Positions 19,590-29,051 of a stretch of DNA of 64,000 bases are shown here, one piece after another. A program made the translations under genes and the position numbers. The stretch spans positions 1,860,001 to 1,924,000 of the forward strand of contig NZ_CP047204.1 in the NCBI RefSeq assembly GCF_030408735.1, read 5' to 3'. Within the stretch, counting starts at the first letter, position 1; each line of letters starts with the position of its first letter. The stretch comes from Corynebacterium faecale (GTDB taxonomy: Bacteria > Actinomycetota > Actinomycetes > Mycobacteriales > Mycobacteriaceae). The notes beneath the pieces are model-generated. The model did no database searches. It saw only the letters and a list, made by a program, of their open reading frames with translations, and was not told the origin of the DNA.

Positions 19590-20383
19590 CGGGATTCCCC
19601 CTCGCCGCGGTCCTCTCGCGTACCGAGCCACGAGAGTGAGCCCTCCCCCAGGGCTGCGCCTCCGACGATGTCCACGAACACGTCGGTCAGGGATCGTCCA
19701 CTCCGGACGTCATCGGCATGTCCAGCAACCACCACGTGCCCCTGGTTGATGATGGCCACGTGGTCACACAACCCCTCGACCAGTTCCATCACATGGGAAC
19801 TCAACACCACGGTGCCACCGGCTGCCGCGAAATTCCGCAGGATCTCCTGGATGAGGCGACCTGACACGGGATCGACGGCCTCCAGTGGCTCATCCAGGAT
19901 CAGTACCTCGGGGTTGTGCAGCAGGGCCTGGGCGAGCAGAATCTTCTTGGTCATGCCTGCTGAGTAATCAACGATTCTCTTTGATCCCGCATCCGCAAGA
20001 CCCAGTGCCTGGAGAAGTTCGGCGCTGCGTTGTTGGATCACCGTCTCCTCAAGCCCGCGTAAGGCTCCCACATAACTAAGGAGTTCGCGGCCGGTGAGTC
20101 GGTCGAAGATGGGCAGGCCGTCGGCAAGCAGCCCCATTGCACGCTTGGCGCGCAACGGGCTCTCCCATACGTTGGCACCTGCAACCCATGCGGCGCCACG
20201 GGTCGGGCGCACCAGGCCGGTGGCCATGGACAACATGGTGGTTTTTCCTGCGCCGTTGGGGCCAACGATGCCGTAAATGGCACCCCGTGGAATGTCCAGG
20301 TTAATGCTGTCCGCCGCGGCTTGATTCCCGTATATCTTGGTCAGATCTCTCACGGCGAGTGCCTGGGTGGTGGGATCAGTCAT
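19586..20383 (-). CDS. ABC transporter ATP-binding protein
   Basis: A 265-residue CcmA/ABC-2-type ATPase. It has Walker A GPNGAGKTTMLS, Q-loop region GLLADGLPIFDRLTGRE, signature DYSAGMTKK, Walker B EVLILDEPLEAVDP and H-loop VVLSSHVME. The signature is YSAGM rather than LSGGQ, a known variation in this exporter group. It forms a translationally coupled pair with the following permease. A palindromic terminator separates the pair from rlmN upstream. Confidence 0.88.
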   Translation of the reverse strand: MTDPTTQALAVRDLTKIYGNQAAADSINLDIPRGAIYGIVGPNGAGKTTMLSMATGLVRPTRGAAWVAGANVWESPLRAKRAMGLLADGLPIFDRLTGRELLSYVGALRGLEETVIQQRSAELLQALGLADAGSKRIVDYSAGMTKKILLAQALLHNPEVLILDEPLEAVDPVSGRLIQEILRNFAAAGGTVVLSSHVMELVEGLCDHVAIINQGHVVVAGHADDVRSGRSLTDVFVDIVGGAALGEGSLSWLGTREDRGEGESR

Positions 20384-20413
20384 CAGCTCATCAGCTTTCC
20401 ATCAAACAACAAT

Positions 20414-20450
20414 CGGGCGGGACTACCCACGTGATGGATAGTCCCGCCCG
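20414..20450. terminator. Hairpin terminator of rlmN
   Basis: CGGGCGGGACTA pairs with TAGTCCCGCCCG around a 13-nt loop, between the rlmN stop (20503) and the ATPase start (20383), so it ends the minus-strand rlmN transcript. Confidence 0.75.
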
Positions 20451-20502
20451 AGATTACCAGCGCCTGCCCGAAGATGAGCGGCGGATAATCAGGATAAAAG
20501 GA

Positions 20503-21600
20503 TTATTTCTCCTCAGCCGCGAGCTGCCCACAGGCTGCCGCGATCTCCTGGCCCTTGGTATCCCGCACCGTGCACGGAACGCCCTTGGCGATGACGCGAC
20601 GGACGAATTCTTCCTGGCGGTCCCTGGGGGATGCATCCCACTTGGAACCCGGGGTCGGGTTCAGCGGGATGAGGTTCACGTGGACCCGGGAACCGAGCGC
20701 CTTGTGCAGCTTCTCACCCAGCATGTCAGCGCGCCAATCCTGATCATTGATATCCCGGATCAGGGCGTACTCGATGGAAACACGTCGACCGGATTTATCA
20801 GCGTAGTAGCGTGCCGCATCCAGAACCTCGGCGACAGACCAGCGATTGTTCACCGGGACGAGTTCATCGCGGAGTTCATCATCCGGGGTGTGCAGGGATA
20901 CCGCGAGGGTGACGGACATGTCTTCGTCGGCAAGCTTGCGGATGGCCGGAGCCAGACCGACGGTGGACACGGTGACACTGCGCTGGGAGATGCCGAAACC
21001 CTCCGGAGACGGCTGCGTGATCTGACGTACTGCGGAGACCACACGCTTATAGTTGGCCAGGGGCTCACCCATGCCCATGAACACGATATTGGAGAGACGA
21101 CCCCCCTCGGCATGCATGGTGGCGGCGGCATTGCGAACCTGATCCACGATCTCGCCGATGGACAGGTTGCGGTCGAGGCCGCCCTGACCGGTGGCGCAGA
21201 ATGGACAGGCCATGCCACAACCCGCCTGCGAGGAGATACACAGGGTGGCGCGGTCCGGGTAGCGCATGAGCACAGACTCCAGAAGGGTGCCGTCGTGGAG
21301 TTTCCACAGCGTCTTCTGGGTGTCCTCATCATCGGCCTCCACGACGCGCAGAGGTTCCATCAGCGTCGGGAACAGGGCCTCTTTGACCTTGGAGCGGACC
21401 GCTTCAGGCAGGTCAGTCATGGTGGTCGGGTCGGCTTCAAGACGGCCGTAGTAGTGACGGGCGATCTGGTTCAGTCGAAATTTGGGCAGGCCTAGTTCAG
21501 AAAGCGCCTCGATCCGTTGTTCATCGGAGAGATCAGCGAAGTGAGCTGGTGGCATACCGCGCTTGGGGGCAGAAAATACCAATGGTAAGGGTGTAGCCAT
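20503..21600 (-). CDS. rlmN: Dual-specificity rRNA/tRNA adenine-C2 methyltransferase
   Basis: A 365-residue radical-SAM enzyme methylating A2503 of 23S rRNA and A37 of some tRNAs. The cluster motif is [11 protein letters not shown] (CxxxCxxC). Other family motifs are [12 protein letters not shown], the methyl-carrying Cys near the C-terminus in [21 protein letters not shown], and [10 protein letters not shown]. Length is normal for RlmN. It is separate from the cdsA-frr-pyrH group and convergent with nothing. Confidence 0.95.
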   Translation of the reverse strand: MATPLPLVFSAPKRGMPPAHFADLSDEQRIEALSELGLPKFRLNQIARHYYGRLEADPTTMTDLPEAVRSKVKEALFPTLMEPLRVVEADDEDTQKTLWKLHDGTLLESVLMRYPDRATLCISSQAGCGMACPFCATGQGGLDRNLSIGEIVDQVRNAAATMHAEGGRLSNIVFMGMGEPLANYKRVVSAVRQITQPSPEGFGISQRSVTVSTVGLAPAIRKLADEDMSVTLAVSLHTPDDELRDELVPVNNRWSVAEVLDAARYYADKSGRRVSIEYALIRDINDQDWRADMLGEKLHKALGSRVHVNLIPLNPTPGSKWDASPRDRQEEFVRRVIAKGVPCTVRDTKGQEIAAACGQLAAEEK

Positions 21601-21778
21601 AATGATCCCATTGTTGCACGTCGGTGGCCCAACAGTCTAACTTCCGCGGGCAGGATCACCGCAGGGCCGGCGGTGTGACCTGATCCGGTTCCACCGCGCG
21701 GTGGCCGCTTGAGGCGGCCTGTGCTTGTCGACGACCCACCTCACTATCAATCAATTCAATATCAATAGGGGGGAATAT

Positions 21779-22237
21779 GTGGCGGAACCCATAAACCGGG
21801 AGTTCAATAGGACTATGACTACTGAACCAGGACGCACCAACGAGCCGTTGCCCGAAACCGGTCCCGGTCTCGATCCGGACCCCACCGTCACCCCTCACAC
21901 CCCGGCGGTCCCCGCCATCAGGGAGGAGAACCAGCCAAACAGCGAACCCAAGCAACCGAAATCAGATGCGCGTTCCGGTTCCACCCGCACCGTGGCCGGT
22001 GGAACCTGGGTGTCACTGGTCGTGGGTGCCCTGCTGTTGATCATCCTGCTGGCATTCATCCTGCAGAATCAGGACCCCGTGGAAATGAACATATTCACCT
22101 GGTCATTTGAATTCCCCGCAGGCATTGGCTTCTTGCTGTGCGCAGTCACCGGGGCGCTGATCATGGCCATTGTGGGCGGCGTCCGGATGTTCGAGTACAA
22201 ACGCAAAATCAAAAAGATGGAAAAGGTTCTGTCCTGA
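21779..22237 (+). CDS. LapA-domain (DUF1049) membrane protein
   Basis: About 152 residues: a long Pro/Glu-rich disordered N-terminus, then two helices with the LapA signature (LAFILQNQDPVEMNIF, then GIGFLLCAVTGALIMAIVGG) and a basic coiled tail MFEYKRKIKKMEKVL. GTG 21779 follows AGGGGGGAAT at good spacing; ATG 21815 is a shorter alternative without a clear ribosome-binding site. LapA-type proteins are membrane proteins of poorly known role. A strong hairpin separates it from convergent cdsA. Confidence 0.8.
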   Translation: MAEPINREFNRTMTTEPGRTNEPLPETGPGLDPDPTVTPHTPAVPAIREENQPNSEPKQPKSDARSGSTRTVAGGTWVSLVVGALLLIILLAFILQNQDPVEMNIFTWSFEFPAGIGFLLCAVTGALIMAIVGGVRMFEYKRKIKKMEKVLS

Positions 22238-22256
22238 CACACTATGACCATGACGA

Positions 22257-22294
22257 AGGGGCCTACACCGGATTAATTCCCGTGTAGGCCCCCT
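22257..22294. terminator. Bidirectional terminator between the LapA-type gene and cdsA
   Basis: A stem of ggggcctacac and gtgtaggcccc encloses a 13-nt loop. It sits 20 nt after the plus-strand stop and 20 nt after the cdsA stop. Confidence 0.8.
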
Positions 22295-22311
22295 TGGGCG
22301 GTGAGGTGAAC

Positions 22312-23205
22312 TCAACCCGCGTAGGAGCTGCTGACCGCACTCAGGATCAGCCAGGTCACCATAGCCGAGGGCAGCATGCCATCGAGACGGTCCATGAGCC
22401 CTCCGTGGCCGGGCAACAGATTGGACATGTCCTTGATACCCAGATCCCGCTTGAACTGGGATTCCACCAGGTCACCCAGGGTTGCGCAGATCACCAGGCA
22501 GATGCCGAGAATGACACCCAGCCACCAGTGGTGATTGAGGAGGAAGTGCACGGCGAGGGCTCCCGTGGCCGAACCCAGCAGGATCGAGCCGGCGAAACCC
22601 TCCCAGGATTTCTTCGGGCTGACCGCTGGCGCCATCGGATGCGAGCCGAAGAACACACCTGCGATATAGCCACCCACATCAGAGCCCACCACGCACAGCA
22701 TGAAGGTGAGAATGAAGAAGATCCCCGGCACATCATTGTTCTCCATAAGGGACAACATCGCCGCGAAGCTTCCGAAAAGCGGAATCCACGTGAGAACAAA
22801 AATTCCTACCGACGTGTCACGCAGGTAGTTCTTCGCTTCCTTTTCCGGACCATTGTAGAAGATCCGGAAGAACATCAGAACCAGAACCGTAGCCACATAG
22901 GAGGAGAGGATTCCGGAGGTTTCGAACGCCCACGAGAACCACACCATCGCCTGCCCACCGATGATCATGATCGGCATGGGGAGGTGATACCCGGACTCCT
23001 TGAGCCTGCCACCCACCTCCCAGGTGGCCACAGCGATGGCGCCTGCAACGAGAAGATACCAACCCCATGGGCTGAGCAGGATGCCCACGACCACCAGGAG
23101 AGCGAGGCCCACGCCTACGCCGATGGCGGCCTTCAGGTCTCTGCCCGCACTGTTTTTGGGTTTGGGCATCCGCATGGTCCGGTGATGATGCTCCGGATCA
23201 CTCAT
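22312..23205 (-). CDS. cdsA: Phosphatidate cytidylyltransferase
   Basis: Makes CDP-diacylglycerol from phosphatidate and CTP for phospholipid, PI-mannoside and cardiolipin synthesis. The 297-residue integral membrane protein has eight or so helices and the CdsA family signature in the C-terminal half (SPKKSWEGFAGS, LGDLVESQFKRDLGIKD, LPGHGGLMDRLDG). GAGGAGAA precedes the ATG. It is the last gene of a pyrH-frr-cdsA group. Confidence 0.95.
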   Translation of the reverse strand: MSDPEHHHRTMRMPKPKNSAGRDLKAAIGVGVGLALLVVVGILLSPWGWYLLVAGAIAVATWEVGGRLKESGYHLPMPIMIIGGQAMVWFSWAFETSGILSSYVATVLVLMFFRIFYNGPEKEAKNYLRDTSVGIFVLTWIPLFGSFAAMLSLMENNDVPGIFFILTFMLCVVGSDVGGYIAGVFFGSHPMAPAVSPKKSWEGFAGSILLGSATGALAVHFLLNHHWWLGVILGICLVICATLGDLVESQFKRDLGIKDMSNLLPGHGGLMDRLDGMLPSAMVTWLILSAVSSSYAG

Positions 23206-23376
23206 GGGGTTCTCCTCGTTCGTTGTGAGTCTCTGATGGCAGCTAGTGCCGGAGTGGGCTCCCCCGCCCTCCTGATGCTGGCTGATGGTGAGGGGTGGCC
23301 CGACAGAATAAAGCGTCGCTCCCCCGTCTCGGCGGACGATGAAACGACGGATTATTCCGTGAGGTGATGTCGGTCC

Positions 23377-23934
23377 CTAGACCTCCATCAGCTCGGCTTC
23401 CTTCCTGGACACGATCTCGTCGACCTGCTCGATATAACGTGCAGTGACCTTGTCCAGCTCCTTCTCTGCTGCCACGACTTCATCTTCACCGAAGTCGCCG
23501 TCCTTCTGGAGCTTCTTCAGCTGCTCCATGCCTTTACGGCGAATATTGCGGACGGCGATCTTTCCGTCCTCGCCTTTACCCTTGGCCATCTTGACCATGT
23601 CCCTACGGCGCTCCTCGGTGAGCTGGGGAATGGTCACACGCAGAACCTGGCCGTCATTGGTCGGGTTGACGCCGAGGTCCGAGTTACGGATGGCATTCTC
23701 AATCGCCCCCATGGAAGTCATCTCATAGGGCTTGATCAGCAGCATGCGGGGCTCCGGTACGGAGATACTCGACATCTGGGTGATCGGGGTGGGCACGCCA
23801 TAGTAATCAGCGGTGACGCGGTTGAACATCGCCGGGTTGGCGCGACCGGTGCGGATGGTGATCAGGTCCTCGCGGGTGTGCTCCACGGTGTTGGACATAC
23901 GATCTTCGGACTCGAAGAGGATCTCATCGATCAT
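23377..23934 (-). CDS. frr: Ribosome recycling factor
   Basis: Splits post-termination ribosomes with EF-G. The 185-residue protein has the canonical start [13 protein letters not shown] and motifs [28 protein letters not shown] and the C-terminal helix bundle ending in [13 protein letters not shown] 23934 has AGGAGAA upstream; a longer in-frame reading to 24060 would add an unrelated N-terminus and overlap pyrH. It follows pyrH by 67 bp. Confidence 0.96.
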   Translation of the reverse strand: MIDEILFESEDRMSNTVEHTREDLITIRTGRANPAMFNRVTADYYGVPTPITQMSSISVPEPRMLLIKPYEMTSMGAIENAIRNSDLGVNPTNDGQVLRVTIPQLTEERRRDMVKMAKGKGEDGKIAVRNIRRKGMEQLKKLQKDGDFGEDEVVAAEKELDKVTARYIEQVDEIVSRKEAELMEV

Positions 23935-24001
23935 TAGCTTTTCTCCTGTGCCTTCGCAGTTGAGAGACTTCTTGCGGAAGCCATGTTCATTGGTAAATCT
24001 A

Positions 24002-24733
24002 TCAGGACTCGACCAGTGTGCCGATACGCTCGCCGTTGACCGCACGTGCAATGTTGCCATCTGTCAGCAGGTTGAACACCAGAATCGGCATGTTGTTGTC
24101 CATGCAGAGGCTGAATGCGGTGGCGTCGGCGACCTTGAGGCCCTTCTCGATGACTTCCTTCGGGGTGATCTCGTCGAAAAGCTCAGCATCCGGGTTGGTG
24201 CGTGGGTCGGCGCTGTAGACCCCGTCCACGGCCTTGGCCATGAGCAGGACATCGCAACCGATTTCCAGTGCACGCTGCGCGGCGGTGGTGTCAGTGGAGA
24301 AGTACGGCATACCCATGCCGGCACCGAAGATGACCACACGGCCCTTCTCCAGGTGGCGTTCCGCGCGCAACGGCAGATATGGCTCCGCGACCTGAGCCAT
24401 GTTGATGGCGGTCTGGACGCGGCAGTCCACCCCGTGCTGACCGAGGAAGTCCTGGAGAGCCAGGCAGTTCATCACAGTTCCGAGCATGCCCATGTAGTCG
24501 GAACGAGCCCGGTCCATGCCACGCTGCTGCAGCTCAGCACCACGGAAGAAGTTACCGCCACCGATGACGACCGCGATCTCTGCGCCGCTCTTGGCCACCT
24601 CGGCGATCTGACGGGCGACGTTGTCCACCACATCCGGGTCAACGCCGACTTTTCCTCCACCGAACATTTCACCTCCGAGCTTCAACATCACGCGCTTGTA
24701 GCTGGTGCGGGGTTCTTCACTCGGGGTGGTCAC
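24002..24733 (-). CDS. pyrH: UMP kinase
   Basis: Phosphorylates UMP to UDP. The 243-residue protein has the amino-acid-kinase fold with [36 protein letters not shown] and the substrate motif DGVYSADPR. The GTG start has AAGGAGAA upstream. The transcript start probably lies near 24825, giving a leader with a strong hairpin. Confidence 0.96.
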   Translation of the reverse strand: MTTPSEEPRTSYKRVMLKLGGEMFGGGKVGVDPDVVDNVARQIAEVAKSGAEIAVVIGGGNFFRGAELQQRGMDRARSDYMGMLGTVMNCLALQDFLGQHGVDCRVQTAINMAQVAEPYLPLRAERHLEKGRVVIFGAGMGMPYFSTDTTAAQRALEIGCDVLLMAKAVDGVYSADPRTNPDAELFDEITPKEVIEKGLKVADATAFSLCMDNNMPILVFNLLTDGNIARAVNGERIGTLVES

Positions 24734-24837
24734 CGGGGTGTTCTCCTTCGGTTGATGGATGGACAGGACTTTGTGGCTTCCTGTACGTCGCTGGGGAACA
24801 CTTCGACAGTGTTCCCTATTTCTGGGTCCTAATCTTA
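24734..24837 (-). promoter_or_regulatory. pyrH promoter and leader hairpin
   Basis: On the minus strand a TAAGAT hexamer (24832-24837) is followed, about 10 nt into the inferred transcript, by a perfect 9-bp hairpin (gggaacact / agtgttccc, 24794-24816, 5-nt loop). No T-tract follows, so it is not a simple attenuator. The remaining DNA up to 25034 contains only the tsf terminator and a small palindrome around 24968-24991. Confidence 0.5.
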
Positions 24838-24918
24838 CAGTGTCTCCGGCTTAACGGAGGACAGGTGCAGCCGTTTCCCAGATCACCATGGTGGGTGCCG
24901 GGGAAAGATGCATACAAT

Positions 24919-24961
24919 TCAGCCCCGGGCATCGGGTGGATATTGATGCGCGGGGCTGATT
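24919..24961 (-). terminator. Terminator after tsf
   Basis: Arms tcagcccc and ggggctga, extended by gggcatc/gatgcgc, enclose an 11-nt loop between tsf and pyrH. Confidence 0.6.
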
Positions 24962-25034
24962 GCTGGCATGAATCCGGGATCCGGGTTCATGCCTTCATTC
25001 ACAAAGACATGGTCAAAGTGAAGTGGCGAGGAGC

Positions 25035-25862
25035 TTAAGCCTGGCCGACCTCGAAACGGGCGAAGGAGGTGACGTTGGCGCCAGCCTCGTCCAGGATAGC
25101 CTTGACGGTCTTCTTGCTGTCAGCAACAGAAGCCTGCTCCAGCAGGACGTTCTCCTTGTAGAAGCCGTTCAGACGTCCCTCGACGATCTTCGGGATAGCC
25201 TGCTCAGGCTTGCCCTCGTCGCGGGTGATCTGCTCGGCGATGGAGCGCTCCTTCTCGATGACGTCAGCTGGGACGTCCTCGCGGGTCAGGTAGGACGCAC
25301 GCAGAGCAGCGATCTGCATGGCAGCCTGACGGGCAGCAGCTTCGGCTTCTTCGCCTTCGCCGGAGAAAGCAACCAGGACGCCGACTGCCGGTGGCAGGTC
25401 AGCGGAACGCTGGTGGAGGTAAACAGCGACTTTGTCACCATCGAGGGTGACTGCACGGCGCAGTTCGAGCTTCTCGCCGATCTTGGCGGAGAATTCCTGG
25501 AGTGCATCCTGTGCGGACTGTCCATCAACGTCGACAGCAGCAAGCTCTTCAGCGGAGTTGGCCTTGGCTGCAGCGGCAGCCTCAGCGATCTTCGCGGCGA
25601 AGTTCTTGAAGTCATCGTTCTTGGCCACGAAGTCGGTCTCAGAGTTGACCTCGATCATGGTGTTACCGGAGACGGCAACCAGGCCCTCGGTGGCGTTGCG
25701 CTCTGCGCGCTTGCCCACGTCCTTGGCACCCTTGATGCGCAGGATCTCAACAGCCTTGTCGAAGTCGCCAGCGGACTCCTCCAGTGCCTTCTTGCAGTCG
25801 AGCATGCCGGAACCGGTGAGTTCGCGGAGCTTCTTAACATCCGCAGCGGTGTAGTTCGCCAT
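25035..25862 (-). CDS. tsf: Elongation factor Ts
   Basis: Guanine-nucleotide exchange factor for EF-Tu. The 275-residue protein has the N-terminal UBA-like domain ([18 protein letters not shown]), the EF-Tu-contacting [12 protein letters not shown] motif near residue 80 and the two subdomains of the core. AGGAGG lies upstream of the ATG. It follows rpsB after a 213-bp gap containing a terminator, the usual rpsB-tsf order. Confidence 0.96.
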   Translation of the reverse strand: MANYTAADVKKLRELTGSGMLDCKKALEESAGDFDKAVEILRIKGAKDVGKRAERNATEGLVAVSGNTMIEVNSETDFVAKNDDFKNFAAKIAEAAAAAKANSAEELAAVDVDGQSAQDALQEFSAKIGEKLELRRAVTLDGDKVAVYLHQRSADLPPAVGVLVAFSGEGEEAEAAARQAAMQIAALRASYLTREDVPADVIEKERSIAEQITRDEGKPEQAIPKIVEGRLNGFYKENVLLEQASVADSKKTVKAILDEAGANVTSFARFEVGQA

Positions 25863-25993
25863 TAGGGGGCGATCCTCCTTATGTATGGATAATTAATGCT
25901 TTACAAGCTTAGGTCAGGGCACTCGGCCCCATACCTGCCCGTCTTCACGTGATCGTACATGTATCACTCAACGGGTGTGCGGAGGGCTGCACA

Positions 25994-26050
25994 AAAGCCC
26001 CCACGCCGCATGAAATTTTAGGTGAAAAGTTCCATCGTCGTGGGGGCCTT
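25994..26050 (-). terminator. Terminator between rpsB and tsf
   Basis: On the minus strand a GGCCCCCACG / CGTGGGGGCT stem, with additional internal pairing, is followed by TTTTGT. It probably lowers transcription from rpsB into tsf, with the rest of the gap available for a tsf promoter. Confidence 0.7.
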
Positions 26051-26075
26051 GAGAAAGTGCAGCTGGTACTACAGC

Positions 26076-26936
26076 TTATTCAGCTGCGGTCTCCGGTGCA
26101 GCTTCGGTTGCAACCTCTGCTGCAACCTCTGCTGGAGCCTCAGCCGGAGCTTCGGTTGCAGTCTCAGCCTGAGCGGCTTCCTCTGCTGGTGCTTCCTCGC
26201 CCTTTGGCTCGCCTGCAGCTTCGCGTGCGGCGGCCAGCTGGCGCTCCTCGCGTGCCTTCTTGCCCTCTTCCACAGCGGTGGAGATGACGCGGGAGAGCAG
26301 AGCGGTGGAGCGGATGGCGTCGTCGTTACCCGGAACCGGGAAGTCAACAACGTCAGGGTCACAGTTGGTGTCCAGGATGGCAACAACCGGGATGTTCAGC
26401 TTGTGAGCCTCGGAGACAGCGATGTGCTCCTTGTTGGTGTCAATGATCCACAGAGCGGAAGGGATGCGGGTCATTTCGGCGATACCGCCGAGGACGCGCT
26501 CCAGCTTGGTGCGCTCGCGGGTGAGCATGAGGGTCTCGCGCTTGGTGCGGCCATCGTAGCCACCCTCAGCAGCGTCCATTGCCTGGAGTTCCTTCATGCG
26601 GTGCAGACGCTTGGAAACGGTCTGGAAGTTGGTCAGCATTCCGCCGAGCCAACGGTGGTTCACATAAGGCATACCAACGCGGTCCGCCTCAACCTGAACA
26701 GCTTCCTGAGCCTGCTTCTTGGTGCCTACGAACAGAACGGTGCCGCCGTGGGCAACGGTCTCCTTGACGAACTCGAAGGCCTGATCGATGTAGGTCAGGG
26801 TCTGCTGGAGATCGATGATGTAGATGCCGTTGCGCTCGGTGAAGATGAAACGACGCATCTTCGGGTTCCAGCGGCGGGTCTGGTGGCCGAAGTGCACACC
26901 AGCATCGAGAAGCTCTCGCATGGTTACAACTGCCAT
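26076..26936 (-). CDS. rpsB: 30S ribosomal protein S2
   Basis: A 286-residue S2 with the family signature [20 protein letters not shown] at the start and [25 protein letters not shown] and [10 protein letters not shown] further on. The C-terminal 45 or so residues are an Ala/Glu/Pro/Thr tail made of AEAPAE-like repeats, beyond the conserved core. The start ATG has an AAGGGG-type ribosome-binding site. Confidence 0.96.
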   Translation of the reverse strand: MAVVTMRELLDAGVHFGHQTRRWNPKMRRFIFTERNGIYIIDLQQTLTYIDQAFEFVKETVAHGGTVLFVGTKKQAQEAVQVEADRVGMPYVNHRWLGGMLTNFQTVSKRLHRMKELQAMDAAEGGYDGRTKRETLMLTRERTKLERVLGGIAEMTRIPSALWIIDTNKEHIAVSEAHKLNIPVVAILDTNCDPDVVDFPVPGNDDAIRSTALLSRVISTAVEEGKKAREERQLAAAREAAGEPKGEEAPAEEAAQAETATEAPAEAPAEVAAEVATEAAPETAAE

Positions 26937-26982
26937 GGTAAGCCCCTTTCTTTAAGTCTTGAATTTCGGTTTTGAAAGATTT

Positions 26983-27007
26983 GTGCAGGTTTTAATCCTG
27001 CACCCTA
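26983..27007 (-). promoter_or_regulatory. Putative rpsB promoter with overlapping inverted repeat
   Basis: TAGGGT on the minus strand (27002-27007) overlaps the perfect inverted repeat gtgcagg-N7-cctgcac (26983-27003). If this is the -10, the repeat acts as DNA; if transcription starts further upstream, it is a leader hairpin. Confidence 0.35.
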
Positions 27008-27212
27008 GCGATGGGTTACCTACTCAACACCCGTACACCCGAGAGTGCTGTGGGACCTGGTTGAGCTGGGCTTTTGAAGAGACCTCCAAAAATGCCACCG
27101 CGCGTAGTCAATGAAGCTGGATCGCCATACGCATGAACGCAGACAATCCGGGCACACTGCTGGAAACAGTTTACACAGGCTGACCTGCACTTCCAAACGA
27201 TGAAAAAAGGGC

Positions 27213-27269
27213 TGTGGATAACCCATTCCAGGCCAATTCCCATCCGTCACAACTGATTCATTATCCACA
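27213..27269. promoter_or_regulatory. Pair of perfect inverted DnaA boxes
   Basis: TGTGGATAA (27213-27221) and TTATCCACA (27261-27269) are exact consensus DnaA boxes in opposite orientation, 39 bp apart, in the 384-bp divergent region between rpsB and the M23-like gene. No other gene or RNA is seen in that region. Confidence 0.65.
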
Positions 27270-27320
27270 GGCGGGAAACGCCATGGTGCCAAGAACCCAT
27301 TTTCAGACGATGCTCAGATC

Positions 27321-27941
27321 ATGAAAAACAGGAGACCACCGACCCTGCACACAAAGGCACGACTGGAACACCCTGGTAGAAAATCCTGCGCATCGCTGGC
27401 CGCGGTGCTGATTCTCATGACTGGCGCACTTTTCACAATCCCCACCTCTGAGGCGTCAGGCACCTCGGGGCCTTCCGGCACGCCCTCCACCTACGTCAAT
27501 CCCACCTCGGGACTGCCACGGGCAGGAACCGTGATCAGAGCCTTTGATAAACCGGAGTTCAACTGGTTACCCGGACACCGCGGGGTCGATCTCCCCCTGG
27601 ACATCGGTGCGGATGTTTTCAGCGCCGGCGGCGGCGTGGTTGCTTTCACCGGCGTGGTGGTGGGCACCCCGACGGTGTCCATTGATCATGATGACGGAGT
27701 GAGAACCACCTACCAACCGGTTCATGCCCACGTCTCCACCGGGGACCGGGTCGTCGCAAAGCAGAGGATTGGCTCTTTGGGGCATCCGACCACGCCCTAC
27801 CCCGGCTTGCAATGGGGTGCGCGCATCGACGGGGAGTACATCAATCCGATCGGATTACTTCCCACCCCGACCATCCGGCTGAAACCCGTCACGCCCGTGG
27901 GTGTGCCTGCCGGAACGCATCGAGTAGGCGTTGGGAACTGA
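27321..27941 (+). CDS. Secreted M23-like protein, probably catalytically degenerate
   Basis: About 206 residues. A basic N-terminus and hydrophobic segment SLAAVLILMTGALFTIP form a signal or anchor, followed by a LytM/M23 domain. The first zinc-site motif HRGVDL is intact (about residue 91). A later HxH occurs as PVHAH, followed by VSTGDRVVAKQRIGSLG. Where M23 proteins of this actinobacterial group have LHWGxR, carrying the last zinc-ligand His, this one reads LQWGARIDG. The ligand is therefore Gln, and peptidase activity is doubtful. It may act as an activator or wall-binding protein, as other degenerate LytM proteins do. Its last 53 bp overlap xerC on the other strand. Confidence 0.75.
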   Translation: MKNRRPPTLHTKARLEHPGRKSCASLAAVLILMTGALFTIPTSEASGTSGPSGTPSTYVNPTSGLPRAGTVIRAFDKPEFNWLPGHRGVDLPLDIGADVFSAGGGVVAFTGVVVGTPTVSIDHDDGVRTTYQPVHAHVSTGDRVVAKQRIGSLGHPTTPYPGLQWGARIDGEYINPIGLLPTPTIRLKPVTPVGVPAGTHRVGVGN

Positions 27942-28779
27942 CGTGGGTGTAGATCTGTGTGGTCTGCAGGGAGGAATGCCCCAGCATTTCCTGGACCTGG
28001 CGGAGATCCGCCCCACCATCAAGAAGGTGGGTGGCCGCGGTGTGACGCAGTGAGTGGGGTGAGAGGTGATCCACTCCCGACACCATTGCAGCACGGTCCA
28101 CGATGCGCCGAATCTGGCGGGTATCGATCCGTTTGCCGCGAACCCCCACGAACAGGGCATCATCAACCTTGGCCATCTGACAACGCACATCCAGCCACTG
28201 CCCCACGGCGTCATCAGCAGCCTCGCCGAAGGGGATCATACGTTCCTTATTGCCCTTGCCCAATACCCGCACCATTCTGCGGTGACGGTCCACATCATCC
28301 AGATCCAGACCGCACAACTCCGACACGCGCATGCCGGTGGCATAGAGCAGTTCAAGGATCGCGGAGTCACGGCGGTATTCCTCTTCAGTCGATGACGCCG
28401 CATTCGCCACAAACTCGCCGGCCTGGGTCTGCCCGAGAATTTTAGGGAGGTCCCGGCTGACCCGGGGTGATACCAGGCGGGCGGCTTCATCTGTGTCAAT
28501 GAAGCCATTCTTCACAGCCCAGGTGGAGAATGATTTCACGGACGCTGTACGGCGCGCGAGCGTTGCCCGGGTCTTGCCTTCCTCCACGGCCTGCCCGAGC
28601 CATGCGCGGAGATTGCTCAGGGTAAAGGAACTCAGGTCCTGGATCGATGCCGCCAGGCTGCGCAGGTCAGAACGATATCCCCGCACCGTCGCCTCGGATC
28701 TGCCGACGACGAGCGTGAGGTAGTCACAGAAATCATCAATGGCGGTGAGCATCTGGGTGGATTCAGGTGCGGCGGTCAT
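27889..28779 (-). CDS. xerC: Tyrosine recombinase XerC
   Basis: Site-specific recombinase that resolves chromosome dimers at dif with a XerD partner. The 296-residue protein has an N-terminal SAM-like core-binding domain and a catalytic domain with Arg in YATGMRVSELCGLDL, HSLRHTAATHLLDGG (HxxR), LGHSSLQTTQIYTH (His and catalytic Tyr). Length and motifs match XerC/D rather than phage integrases. Context (rpsB side and dprA side) is the usual xerC location in corynebacteria. Confidence 0.92.
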   Translation of the reverse strand: MTAAPESTQMLTAIDDFCDYLTLVVGRSEATVRGYRSDLRSLAASIQDLSSFTLSNLRAWLGQAVEEGKTRATLARRTASVKSFSTWAVKNGFIDTDEAARLVSPRVSRDLPKILGQTQAGEFVANAASSTEEEYRRDSAILELLYATGMRVSELCGLDLDDVDRHRRMVRVLGKGNKERMIPFGEAADDAVGQWLDVRCQMAKVDDALFVGVRGKRIDTRQIRRIVDRAAMVSGVDHLSPHSLRHTAATHLLDGGADLRQVQEMLGHSSLQTTQIYTHVSSQRLLDAFRQAHPRA

Positions 28780-29051
28780 GGGCTCACCACCCTGTACCGG
28801 GTTGCCCGTTCCCGATGCCCGCTCCCCGCTTCGAACAAAGCTTCAACCATAGTTTCAAATTTGGCTTCAAGAATGGTGGAAGGCGACACGGGACACACGA
28901 TCCATGCCGCCTTCACTTCTGACTCACCCATACTGCACAACCCTAGCGTGTTGCGCCCCCACCTCGACAGGGGCGGTCACTGCATTCTCCAGGGAACCAG
29001 CCCGAACCCCAGAGAACTTCACTTAGGCTTGCCTCACATACTTTAATGTGC
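28780..29051. other. Intergenic region xerC-dprA with an iron-regulator-like promoter
   Basis: This 270-bp stretch holds no intact gene. At 29021-29036 it contains CTTAGGCTTGCCTCAC, with a core AGGC-TT-GCCT inverted repeat resembling part of a DtxR box (13 of 19 positions in the best register I can make by eye). TACTTT at 29039-29044 lies 7 nt before a GTG at 29052. The layout is that of an iron-repressed leaderless promoter. Confidence 0.4.

Noticed and set aside
22294..23367. 357-codon frame opposite cdsA
   Set aside because: His/Glu/Arg-rich composition typical of an antisense frame of a membrane-protein gene; cdsA is clearly real.
25023..25865. Long open frame opposite tsf
   Set aside because: Shadow of the conserved tsf gene; no independent start signal or family.
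26022..26975. Long open frame opposite rpsB
   Set aside because: It is the antisense shadow of rpsB, produced by Ala/Glu-rich codons, with Cys/Leu-rich low-complexity translation and no ribosome-binding site.
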